Below are positions 49,473 through 56,842 of a DNA stretch of 64,000 nt, in pieces (positions within the stretch are counted from its first letter, which is position 1; every line of letters starts with the position of its first letter). The notes beneath the pieces were generated by a model. That model had not been told where the DNA came from. It saw only the letters and a program-made list of their open reading frames with translations, and made no database searches. This DNA comes from Magnetococcus marinus MC-1. Its GTDB lineage: Bacteria > Pseudomonadota > Magnetococcia > Magnetococcales > Magnetococcaceae. The position numbers were made by a program, and so were the translations under genes. The stretch covers positions 1,331,501 to 1,395,500 of the forward strand of contig NC_008576.1 in the NCBI RefSeq assembly GCF_000014865.1, written 5' to 3'.

Positions 49473-50669
49473 ATGGTAAAACAACTCAATCGCTGGGCCC
49501 AGAGTTGGGGTGGGTGGCGTTCGCCAGAGATGCTGCTACTGCTGTTTTCGGCGGCGTTGCCCTTGGCCTTTAGCACATGGCGGGCGCTGCTTAATAACTA
49601 TGTGGTGGAGCAGGCGGGCTTTGACGGGGTAGAGATTGGTCTGCTCCAGAGCTTGCGTGAGGTGCCAGGGCTGTTCTCTTTCACCGCAATTTTTCTGTTG
49701 CTGGTTTTTCGTGAGCAGCGGGTGGCCTTGCTGATGTTGGCTATGACCGGGCTGGGAACCGCCATGACCCCTTGGTTTCACTCCCCAGAAGGGCTCTATT
49801 TTACCACCATTGTCATGTCGATGGGGTTTCACTATTTTGAAACCATGCGCCAATCCTTAACCTTGCAATGGATCGACCGCGAGCGCACCCCCATTTTACT
49901 GGGGCGGCTGGCGGCGGTGCGTGCTTTTGGGGCTTTGGTGGCCTTTGCCGGGCTCTATGTGGTGCTTACTCTGCTGCATTGGGACTATCCCCCTGCCTAT
50001 ATGTTGGGGGGTGGGTTGACCATGGCGTTGGCCCTAGTGGGTTGGTGGCTGTTTCCGCAGTTTCCAGAACGGGTTCAACAACACCGTAAACTGATTGTGC
50101 GCAAACGCTACCTGCTTTATTACCTGCTTACTTTTATGTCAGGGGCAAGGCGGCAAATCTTTGTGGTGTTTGCCGGATTTTTGATGGTGGAGCGCTTTCA
50201 CTATGGTGCGGACCAACTCACCTTGCTGTTCTTAGTTAACTGCATCATCACCCTTTGGTTGGCACCATGGGTGGGACGTTGGGTAAGCCGCTACGGTGAA
50301 CGTACCATGCTTGTATTGGAGTATGCCGGTCTGATTGGGGTGTTTGCCGCCTATGCCATGGTACAGAGCCATTGGGTGGCCGCAGGGCTCTATGTGCTGG
50401 ACCATCTGTTTTTCTCCATGGCGTTGGCGTTGAAGAGCTATTTTCAAAAAATTGCCGATCCAGCGGATATTGCACCAACGGCAGGGATCTCCTTTACCAT
50501 CAACCATATCGCGGCGGTGGTGTTACCCGCCCTGCTGGGGGTGGTGTGGATGGAGAGCCCTAGTATGGTGTTCTGGATAGGCGCGGCCATGGCCGCGCTC
50601 TCTTTGCTGCTGGCAACCCAGGTGCCGCGTCATGAGACAAGGGTGGCCGAGGCCGCCGGGGTGGCGTGA
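49473..50669 (+). CDS. Major facilitator superfamily transporter
   Basis: 398 residues with about 12 hydrophobic segments, including LLLLFSAALPLAFSTW, LFSFTAIFLLLVF, ALLMLAMTGLGTAMT, ALVAFAGLYVVLTLL and, after a basic loop (QQHRKLIVRKRYLLYYLL), a second set ending AAMAALSLLLATQVP. The layout is two bundles of six with a cytoplasmic loop, as in the superfamily. Start ATG 49473 follows GAAGGTGA. I see no motif pinning the substrate; the mid-sequence MSGARRQIFVVFAGFLM and IADPADIAPTAGISFTINHI resemble poorly characterised proteobacterial MFS members. The terminator just upstream suggests its own promoter or read-through. Confidence 0.85.
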   Translation: MVKQLNRWAQSWGGWRSPEMLLLLFSAALPLAFSTWRALLNNYVVEQAGFDGVEIGLLQSLREVPGLFSFTAIFLLLVFREQRVALLMLAMTGLGTAMTPWFHSPEGLYFTTIVMSMGFHYFETMRQSLTLQWIDRERTPILLGRLAAVRAFGALVAFAGLYVVLTLLHWDYPPAYMLGGGLTMALALVGWWLFPQFPERVQQHRKLIVRKRYLLYYLLTFMSGARRQIFVVFAGFLMVERFHYGADQLTLLFLVNCIITLWLAPWVGRWVSRYGERTMLVLEYAGLIGVFAAYAMVQSHWVAAGLYVLDHLFFSMALALKSYFQKIADPADIAPTAGISFTINHIAAVVLPALLGVVWMESPSMVFWIGAAMAALSLLLATQVPRHETRVAEAAGVA

Positions 50670-50828
50670 GAGGGGGCCAAGCCGATTAAGCGGCAAATTT
50701 TTGTGGATGGATGGGGTAGGGGTTTGGATCGAGCCAAATTCTGTGACTCTCCCCGCCATTGTGGAGGCCGTGCCAGCGCGCCGTTTCGGCAATCTCCTGG
50801 GTGATAAAAAACGTCGTGACCGCTTTTG

Positions 50829-51515
50829 TTAAGGGTTTGTTTCAGCCCTGCTGCCTCCCTCCACCGGCAAGCCGGCCAGCCGCCACTCTGGCAGGCCATC
50901 CTGCAACCGACGTGCCTTGATGCCCCGGGCACGAAGCCGAGCCACGGCATCGAAGGCCAACACGCACCACGGTCCCCGGCAGTAGGCCACCACCTCCTGA
51001 CCGGCGGGCAGGAGGGCTAGGTTGGCCTCCAGATCCTTTAAAGGGATGTTGACCGCTCCAGGCAGGTGTCCTGCGGCATACTCCTCCTCGGGGCGCACAT
51101 CCAGCACCGTGACCGAACCCTCCCGAGCCCGTTCCAACAATTCACGGGCGGGGATGGGATGCATGGTGTCGCGGCTGCTCAGGTAGAGGGTAATCAGTTT
51201 TTCTATATCGGCCAGATGATCTTCGGCCAACTCCCGCATCAGCGCAAGCAGTGCCACAACACGCCCGTCGGCCAACCGGTAATGGATACGCTGTCCCTCG
51301 CGGCGGGTCTCCACTAGGCCCGCTTGGCGCAGGATCTGAAGGTGCTGGGATGTGTTGGCCATCGACAGATGAGAGACCTGGGACAAGGCTTCCACGGAGC
51401 GCTCGCCCTGGGCCAGGAACTCCAATAACTCCAGGCGGTGACCGCTGGCCAGCGCCTTTCCGAGGCGGGCCAGTTGGTCAAAAATCTGTGTTTTGAACGG
51501 TTTGCCTGTCGCCAT
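50829..51515 (-). CDS. ArsR-family regulator fused to a rhodanese domain
   Basis: I chose ATG 51515 (MATGKPFKTQIFDQLARLGKA), which follows AAAGGA; the reading from 51629 only adds an overlap with dsrE. 228 residues: winged helix at about 15-105 (ELLEFLAQGERSVEALSQVS, NTSQHLQILRQAGLVETRRE, IHYRLADGRVV) and a rhodanese domain about 125-225 (VLDVRPEEEYAAGHLPGAVN). The active loop is YCRGPWC with C179 and C184, the only two cysteines in the protein. The HTH has none, so sulfane sulfur or thiol-stress sensing would have to use the rhodanese loop (inference). Family members regulate sulfur metabolism genes. Lies 10 bp after dsrE in the same operon and presumably represses it by binding the operator-like sites at 51910 and 52237. 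Confidence 0.88.
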   Translation of the reverse strand: MATGKPFKTQIFDQLARLGKALASGHRLELLEFLAQGERSVEALSQVSHLSMANTSQHLQILRQAGLVETRREGQRIHYRLADGRVVALLALMRELAEDHLADIEKLITLYLSSRDTMHPIPARELLERAREGSVTVLDVRPEEEYAAGHLPGAVNIPLKDLEANLALLPAGQEVVAYCRGPWCVLAFDAVARLRARGIKARRLQDGLPEWRLAGLPVEGGSRAETNP

Positions 51516-51525
51516 GGGAAATCCT

Positions 51526-51882
51526 TTAGAAGGTGATGACCCGGTCGCTGCTGACAACCCACTGGGCCAGAGCCGCCATAGTTGACTGCTCCGCGCCATC
51601 AAAATAGGGTTGATTTTTGTGAATGCCACAGCGCGTCATACAGGTCCCGCACACTTTAACCGCTACGCCTCTGGCAATCAACTTTTTGAGTAGAGCGACA
51701 ACGTCCTGATCGTAACCTTCGGCAGGTTTGCAGGCATCCCGAGCCATATCCACAGCGTCATTCATGATAAAAATGCGTACCTCTTGCTCTGCATCCAGCA
51801 GGCTGGCGGCCAAACGTAAGCCATTCCAGGTGAGGTCGGATCCATTATAAGGCTCTTGATTGAAGAGGATTAGGATGGTCAT
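51526..51882 (-). CDS. DsrE-family small sulfur-relay-like protein
   Basis: 118 residues, the usual DsrE/YchN size. Start ATG 51882 follows GGGAG by eight bases. The family pattern is clear: MTILILFNQEPYNGSDLTWN, LLDAEQEVRIFIMNDAV and, near the C-terminus, KVCGTCMTRCGI with C78, C81 and C85, then YFDGAEQSTMAALAQWV and DRVITF. The fold carries sulfur as a persulfide on a conserved Cys in DsrEFH and TusBCD; single-gene homologues of this kind often accompany rhodanese and ArsR genes. First gene of a dsrE/arsR-rhodanese pair, so autoregulation by the ArsR protein is likely. Confidence 0.87.
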   Translation of the reverse strand: MTILILFNQEPYNGSDLTWNGLRLAASLLDAEQEVRIFIMNDAVDMARDACKPAEGYDQDVVALLKKLIARGVAVKVCGTCMTRCGIHKNQPYFDGAEQSTMAALAQWVVSSDRVITF

Positions 51883-51909
51883 GGTGAAAACTCCCGAAAA
51901 GTCAAAAGA

Positions 51910-51925
51910 TCAATAGAACGATAGA
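51910..51925. promoter_or_regulatory. Operator-like site 1 (TCAAT-N6-ATAGA) before dsrE
   Basis: An imperfect inverted repeat, one base off the TCAAT-N6-ATTGA pattern at site 2. Sixteen of 20 bases around the sites agree, in the same strand orientation. It is 27 bp from the dsrE start, the position expected for a repressor. Confidence 0.55.
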
Positions 51926-52210
51926 ATAAAATATCATATCGGCTGCTCGATGCTAAGCCAGAAGAAGGTGTGGCAAATTTGTGTTGTGTTTGGCGTATGT
52001 ATAAATAAAATCTGCATATATCCCTAAAAAAATTCTAAATATTATACTATAATAAAATAAAAATTAAAAAATCAATTATTATAAGGTTTTACGCTGTGAA
52101 TTTAGCGCCGCCACCATCACGCGCTGTTCAAAACGACACGCTAAACAACGCTATATGACTGTAAAGAAAGTTTTTTTTTCTTATCTGATGTTCTTATATG
52201 GAAAAGGCGG

Positions 52211-52237
52211 TTGACGCTGCCTCTGATTTCATATAAT
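52211..52237 (+). promoter_or_regulatory. Candidate promoter for the hydroxylase/TVP38-rhodanese operon
   Basis: TTGACG (52211-52216) and a perfect TATAAT (52232-52237) are separated by 15 bp, shorter than ideal. The -10 runs into the operator-like repeat, so a bound regulator would block it. Confidence 0.45.
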
Positions 52238-52252
52238 CAATAGAATAATTGA
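52237..52252. promoter_or_regulatory. Operator-like site 2, perfect inverted repeat TCAAT-N6-ATTGA
   Basis: A perfect inverted repeat overlapping the TATAAT box and the predicted transcription start, 24 bp from the TTG start codon. It resembles the short A/T dyads used by ArsR-type repressors, and the matching site 1 lies before the operon that encodes such a protein. Confidence 0.6.
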
Positions 52253-52276
52253 ATATAAATCTTAAAGGAGACTGCC

Positions 52277-53113
52277 TTGGAAACTATTTTGCTGGAGCAT
52301 GAGACGTTTATCCGTCTTGGGTTTTTCTTGGGGGTATTCGTCCTGGTTGCACTGTGGGAGTTATTGGCCCCACGGCGCACGTTGACGGTTCCCAAGGTTA
52401 GACGCTGGGGTGCTAACTTGGGCATTGTGGTCTTAAATACCCTGCTGTTGCGCCTGCTCTTTCCTATGGCCGCCGTAGGGCTGGCTATGGTCGGAGAGGA
52501 GAAGGGTTGGGGCCTGTTTAACATGTTCGAGACCCCGGCGTGGTTGGCCACCATCATCGCTGTAGCGGCGCTGGATTTCGCCATTTATCTGCAACATGTC
52601 ATGGTGCATGCCGTACCCGTGCTGTGGCGGTTGCACCGCATGCATCACGCCGATCTGGATGATGACGTCACCACCGGTGCTCGTTTTCATCCCCTCGAAA
52701 TTATCCTCTCCATGTTGATCAAGCTGGCGGTGGTGATGGTGCTCGGTCCCCCGGCCGTAGCGGTGCTGATCTTCGAGGTGTTGCTCAACGCCACAGCCAT
52801 GTTCAACCACGGTAACATCCGCATCCCTGTGACAATCGACCGGCTCCTGCGCTGGATCGTGGTTACTCCCGACATGCACCGGGTTCATCATTCGGTCCAC
52901 GCACCCTTAACCAATTCCAACTTTGGCTTCAATCTGCCCTGGTGGGACCGTCTGTTTGGCACCTATTGCGCCCAACCACCAGAAGGGCACATAGAGATGG
53001 CGTTGGGTTTGGATCATTTCCGCGATCCGCAGCAGGTCAACGGCTTGATGGGTATGTTGAAGCTGCCTTTTGCCCGCCACATCGGTGAGTACGCCATCAA
53101 TCGGCGGTGGTGA
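52277..53113 (+). CDS. Fatty acid hydroxylase / sterol desaturase family membrane di-iron protein
   Basis: TTG start 52277 (METILLEHETF) behind a strong AAAGGAG; no ATG with a ribosome site is nearby. 278 residues with hydrophobic segments at about 12-30, 50-72, 88-106 and 145-170. It holds the membrane di-iron histidine set: HVMVH (107-111), HRMHH (120-124), then RFHPLE, NHGNIR and MHRVHH. These bind two irons in enzymes that hydroxylate or desaturate lipids with oxygen. Related proteins often lie with ArsR-rhodanese regulators in sulfur or hydrogen-sulfide loci; the role there is not known to me, and the lipid substrate cannot be read from sequence. Almost touching the TVP38-rhodanese gene, so cotranscribed. 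Confidence 0.87.
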   Translation: METILLEHETFIRLGFFLGVFVLVALWELLAPRRTLTVPKVRRWGANLGIVVLNTLLLRLLFPMAAVGLAMVGEEKGWGLFNMFETPAWLATIIAVAALDFAIYLQHVMVHAVPVLWRLHRMHHADLDDDVTTGARFHPLEIILSMLIKLAVVMVLGPPAVAVLIFEVLLNATAMFNHGNIRIPVTIDRLLRWIVVTPDMHRVHHSVHAPLTNSNFGFNLPWWDRLFGTYCAQPPEGHIEMALGLDHFRDPQQVNGLMGMLKLPFARHIGEYAINRRW

Positions 53114-53115
53114 CG

Positions 53116-54093
53116 ATGGAAACACCACATTTCCGTTTGAAGTTTATCGGCTTGATGGGGGTGCTCGCTTTGGTGGGGATCGGTGTTTGGCAGGGGCATT
53201 CCCTCGATCTGCCGCAGCTCATGCAGGGCATCGACAGCCTTGGTCCCTTGGCCTGGTTGGCTTTTATCGTCCTTTACGCCGTGGCCACGGTGGCGTTTCT
53301 GCCTGGATCACTGCTCACCCTGGTAGGTGGAGCGCTGTTTGGCCCAATATTGGGTACCTTGGTCAATCTGACCGGGGCCACCCTCGGCGCGGTGCTCGCT
53401 TTTTTGATAGCGCGTCACTTGGGCGCGGAGTGGGTGCGCAACCGGGCCGGATCACGGTTGGCTGCAATCCTGGATGGTGTGGCGGCGGAAGGGTGGCGGT
53501 TTGTCGCCCTAGTTCGGCTGGTCCCCCTGTTTCCTTTCAATGTGCTCAATTATGCCCTGGGGCTAACCCGCATTCCACTACTGCCCTATCTGCTCACCAC
53601 CTGGATCGCCATGCTGCCCGGCGCGGCCGCCTACACCTGGCTGGGCTATCTGGGCCGAGAAGCGGCGGTGGGTGGTGAGGATCTCATCAAAAAAGGGCTG
53701 CTGGTCCTGGGGTTGTTGGTGGCGGTAGCTCTTCTTCCTGGGCTGCTGCTACGCTGGAAAGCGGCTCAGGGGCCGCGCTGGTCCATCGATGAGCTTTACC
53801 GCCAACAGACAACCGCTCAGGCCATGACCCTGCTGGATGTGCGCGATGCCAAGGATTTTCACGGCGAGTTTGGCCATATCCCTGGCTCACTTAATATCCC
53901 CCTGCCGGAATTGACGGCGCGTTTGCCAGAGCTCCGCGCCAGTGGCCACACCTTGGCCGTGGTCTGTCATACCGACAAACGATCGACCAAAGCGGTGCAA
54001 CAGATGCGGCAGGCTGGGTTGGACAAGGTTATCCTGGTGCGTGGTGGCGTGCAGGCATGGAAGCGACGCAACTGGCCCCTGGAGCGGGGGTGA
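53116..54093 (+). CDS. TVP38/TMEM64-family membrane protein fused to a C-terminal rhodanese domain
   Basis: I use ATG 53116, two bases after the hydroxylase stop; a GTG at 53107 would overlap it. 325 residues: about six membrane helices with the SNARE-associated/TVP38 signature AFLPGSLLTLVGGALFG, TGATLGAVLAFLIARHLG and ALVRLVPLFPFNVLNYALGL, then a loop and a rhodanese domain (TLLDVRDAKDFHGEFGHIPG; active-site Cys284 in VVCHTDKRSTKA). TVP38 relatives flip or move lipids or small molecules. The fused rhodanese faces the cytoplasm by topology guess and could pass or receive sulfane sulfur. It is the second gene of an operon under operator-like site 2. Confidence 0.87.
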   Translation: METPHFRLKFIGLMGVLALVGIGVWQGHSLDLPQLMQGIDSLGPLAWLAFIVLYAVATVAFLPGSLLTLVGGALFGPILGTLVNLTGATLGAVLAFLIARHLGAEWVRNRAGSRLAAILDGVAAEGWRFVALVRLVPLFPFNVLNYALGLTRIPLLPYLLTTWIAMLPGAAAYTWLGYLGREAAVGGEDLIKKGLLVLGLLVAVALLPGLLLRWKAAQGPRWSIDELYRQQTTAQAMTLLDVRDAKDFHGEFGHIPGSLNIPLPELTARLPELRASGHTLAVVCHTDKRSTKAVQQMRQAGLDKVILVRGGVQAWKRRNWPLERG

Positions 54094-54227
54094 TAGGAGC
54101 CCGCCCGCTATTCCCGCACAGCTAAATCTGAGGATTAAGGGAACCTGGAGGGTAAACTGGGTGTCCACGATAGCTGGTGGCCAAAATTGTTGGTCTGAAG
54201 CAAGGGATATGAACAGGAGACGAATCA

Positions 54228-54686
54228 ATGAAACAGTTTAAGCTTTTGGGTGTGGCCATGTTGGTGTCAGGCATGCTGAGCGCGGGTATGGCCCAAGCGG
54301 CGGATGTGGATGCGGTGATCCAGCAACGTAAAGGGGTCATGGGTATCATTGGGGCGAACATGGGCTTTATGGGCTGTACCCTTAAGGGTGCGTGCGATGC
54401 AGGCCCTAAAGTGACCCTGAAACAGGCCCAAAGCTTGGCCTTTGCCGCTTCCATCTCGCTCGCGACCTTTGCCGAGAATGTGAAGGGTGCCTCTGTAAAG
54501 ACGACCGCCAGTCCCAAAATTTGGGACGATTGGGCAAGCTATAAAAAGGGCATGCAGATTATGGAAGAGCGAGCACTGGATCTGGTTGACGCCGTTAAAA
54601 GTGGGGATAAAGGGAGCATGGGGGCGGCCATGAAAGGGTTGGGTGAAACCTGTAAAGGGTGTCACGACAACTACCGCGAGAAGTAA
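54228..54686 (+). CDS. Cytochrome c' (class II)
   Basis: 152 residues with a cleavable signal (KLLGVAMLVSGMLSAGMAQA, cut after residue 24) so the mature protein of about 128 residues is periplasmic. The single heme site CKGCH (C142, C145, H146) is near the C-terminus, as in class II cytochromes, and the four-helix start VIQQRKGVMGIIGANMG matches. Cytochrome c' binds NO and CO and protects against nitrosative stress. Two extra cysteines, C50 and C56 (GCTLKGAC), are unusual for the family and could form a disulfide. ATG follows AGGAGA. Its own terminator is at 54705-54733, behind which the intron remnant sits. Confidence 0.9.
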   Translation: MKQFKLLGVAMLVSGMLSAGMAQAADVDAVIQQRKGVMGIIGANMGFMGCTLKGACDAGPKVTLKQAQSLAFAASISLATFAENVKGASVKTTASPKIWDDWASYKKGMQIMEERALDLVDAVKSGDKGSMGAAMKGLGETCKGCHDNYREK

Positions 54687-54704
54687 GTTTGGGCCAAGTT
54701 TTTT

Positions 54705-54733
54705 CAGCCCCGCCCCTTGGGCGGGGCTGTTTT
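54705..54733 (+). terminator. Intrinsic terminator of the cytochrome c' gene
   Basis: CAGCCCCGC (54705-54713) pairs with GCGGGGCTG (54721-54729) over a short loop, ending in TTTT. The group II intron start (GTGTG) follows four bases after the T tract. Confidence 0.9.
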
Positions 54734-54737
54734 CGTT

Positions 54738-56300
54738 GTGTGCCCGGCAGGGCACACGAACTTGGAGGTGCAACGCCTCTACCGGCCCGACAGGGGGAAT
54801 GGTTAGCCGAACGGCAAGGGTGTTTACCGTGAGGTAAAATCTGAAGGAAACCGAAGGCAAAGCGCTGATCCGACGAACAGGAATCGCATACGAGGCGGTC
54901 ATGCTGGATGAGGAGGCGACTATCTCTAAAGTCCGAAACCTGTACGGAGAGCATGGACGTATATGCGGCGGATATAAGCGTGAAGGTGCGTGTGCATTAC
55001 CCGGGGAGATCTGTAGACCAGCCATGTGCTACCGGCATCGAGAGGTGCTGGGATGGGTGTGCAGAAGTCAGCCGAGGGCATAGTAGGGGTATCGACCACC
55101 CTGAAGGCCCGAACATGTTGAAGGTGGTGAGGCGTCTAAGTCTCGATGGAGGAAGCAGGTGCAGATGGCCGCACCGAGATGTGCGGAGCCACCGGGGAGA
55201 GCAGCAGACGGAATCCGACTGTGTACCCGGATGGTGCGCCAAACCCCACGGCGACGAGGGCAGAACCGAGCCAGGAGTACGGTTGTTTGTTGGAAGCAGT
55301 GGTCGAGAGGGAGAACATGAAGCGTGCGCTGCAACGTGTGAAGAGTAACCGAGGTTCAGCGGGCGTGGACAACATGACGCTGGCAGAGCTATCGGGGTAT
55401 CTGAAGACGGAGTGGCCACAGATCAAAGAGGATCTGCTGGACGGCTAATACCAGCCGCAGCCGGTGCGCAAGGTAGAGATACCGAAGCCCGGTGGTAAAG
55501 GGGTGCGCCTATTGGGCATTCCAACGGTAGTGGATCGACTCATCCAGCAGGCGTTGAATCAGGTGATGCAGCCGATATTTGATAAGGATTTTTCAGAATC
55601 CAGCTACGGTTTCAGGGCAGGCCGCAATGCCCATGATACGGTGCGTCAAGCGCGGAATCATGTAGCCTCTGGCAAGCGCTGGACGGTGGATATGGATATG
55701 GATTTGGAGAAATTCTTTGATCGTGTCAACCACGACATTCTGATGTCGCGGATAGCGCGAAAGATCGGGGACGAACGGATATTGAAGTTGATACGGAGAT
55801 ACCTGGAGTCCGGGATGATGGCAGGGGGCGTTGTATCCCAACGCACTCAAGGTACACCACAGGGTGGCCCGCTATCGCCCCTGCTGTCCAACATACTGTT
55901 GGATGATCTGGACAAGAAACTTGAGGGTGACGGGCATGTTTTGCCGTTATGCGGATGACTGCAACATCTATGTTGGGTCGAAGCAGGCGGGGGAACGGGT
56001 GCTTGCCACCGTGAGCCGATACCTTGAGGAGGAACTCAAGCTCCAGGTGAACCAGGAGAAGAGCGCGGTGGACCGCCCGTGGAAGCGGACGTTTTTAGGG
56101 TACAGCATGACCTTTCACAAGACCCCAAGGCTGAAGGTAGCCCGTGGGCGTGTGAAGCGGTTCAAGGGCAAACTCAAAGAGTAGTTCCGTATGGGCAAAG
56201 GTCGCAATCTTCAAAGGTTCATAGAGCGTACCTGTCGTTTATTTCATCCAGCCGCCAATGGGCCTCGTTTGCGATCCCTGCGAGGCCGATTTCGCTGGAC
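54738..56300 (+). mobile_element. Degenerate group II intron remnant
   Basis: It opens with GTGTGCCCGGCAGGGCACAC at 54738, the GUGYG 5' end and basal hairpin of many bacterial group II introns, followed by about 400 bp of structured RNA-like sequence and a broken LtrA-type reverse transcriptase. It sits directly after the cytochrome c' terminator; insertion behind terminator stems is known for class C introns, though I cannot assign the class. I could not find a domain V hairpin after the reverse transcriptase, so the 3' end is probably lost and the end coordinate is approximate. Confidence 0.78.
55146..56262 (+). pseudogene. Broken group II intron reverse transcriptase/maturase (ltrA-like)
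   Basis: Recognisable in order: VERENMKRALQRVKSNRGSAG, KVEIPKPGGKGVRLLGIPTV, DRLIQQALNQVMQPIFD, SYGFRAGRNAHDTV, VDMDMDLEKFFDRVNHD, QGTPQGGPLSPLLSNILLDD, and RYADDCNIYVGS, the catalytic YADD. Three lesions disable it: an in-frame TAA at 55446-55448 (DG*YQPQPV), a two-base deletion near 55938 that shifts the frame before YADD, and TAG at 56182-56184 (KE*FRMGKGRN). Beyond about 56262 the expected maturase X domain is no longer recognisable. A dead element. Confidence 0.88.
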
Positions 56301-56842
56301 GATCAGGCAGAATTCCGGGAGAATCGGGGTGCGTAGTGACTTCGGCTGATGCTTAAAGCGCAGAATCCCCGACTTCGAGCACAGGCCATTGGTTCAGCGC
56401 CGAAGCGTAATCTTTGGAAATCTAGGAACGGGACAACGGATAGAGGGCAGGCTGCGATCCGTTTGTACCGGTGGTGCAGACCGCCTCTAAGCACTGGAAA
56501 CGCGATGATGTTCCCCTCTCTCCATGTTGGGCCTTGATCGTGTAGCAGGGAGCGTGGCGTGCTATCCCAGGGGTAGGCCACACGGAATTGGCTGAATGAG
56601 CATGCCCACTTGAGCATTTTGCCGTGGTATGCATGTTCCCCACAAAGGCTTCTCCTGGCTTATTTTTTTGATCAGATCACGGAGTTTGCGAGGGCTCTTA
56701 GGCCTACCAGGACGTTTTCGCCGTGATCTCCATCTCCTGTTGCAGGGTAATCCTGGAAGTGAGCCATTCAGTGACGCGATGAATGAAATTGGCTACGATG
56801 CGAAGCATTGCTTGTCTTAGTGAAGAGTAAGGGATTATTCCG
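56185..56842. other. About 650-bp region without a recognisable gene, downstream of the intron remnant
   Basis: Holds the last decayed maturase codons to about 56262, then sequence that I cannot assign. Short open frames on both strands (such as 56349-56537 plus and 56303-56617 minus) show no family features. A CRISPR, tRNA or clear hairpin was not seen. Confidence 0.5.

Larger units (their letters stand above)
51883..52276. other. 394-bp divergent AT-rich control region
   Basis: Lies between the two outward-facing sulfur-related units. The middle (about 51990-52090) is strongly AT-rich, including an A/T-only stretch near 52030-52080, unlike the flanking genes. It carries two matching operator-like sites and a promoter candidate, listed separately. 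No gene seen. Confidence 0.7.

Noticed and set aside
55268-55290. Possible group II intron domain V (GAGCC ... TACGGTT)
   Set aside because: It precedes the reverse transcriptase, does not form the full 34-nt hairpin and lacks the catalytic triad layout.
56303-56617. 104-codon minus-strand frame after the intron remnant
   Set aside because: No ribosome site, no family features, lies in decayed sequence.
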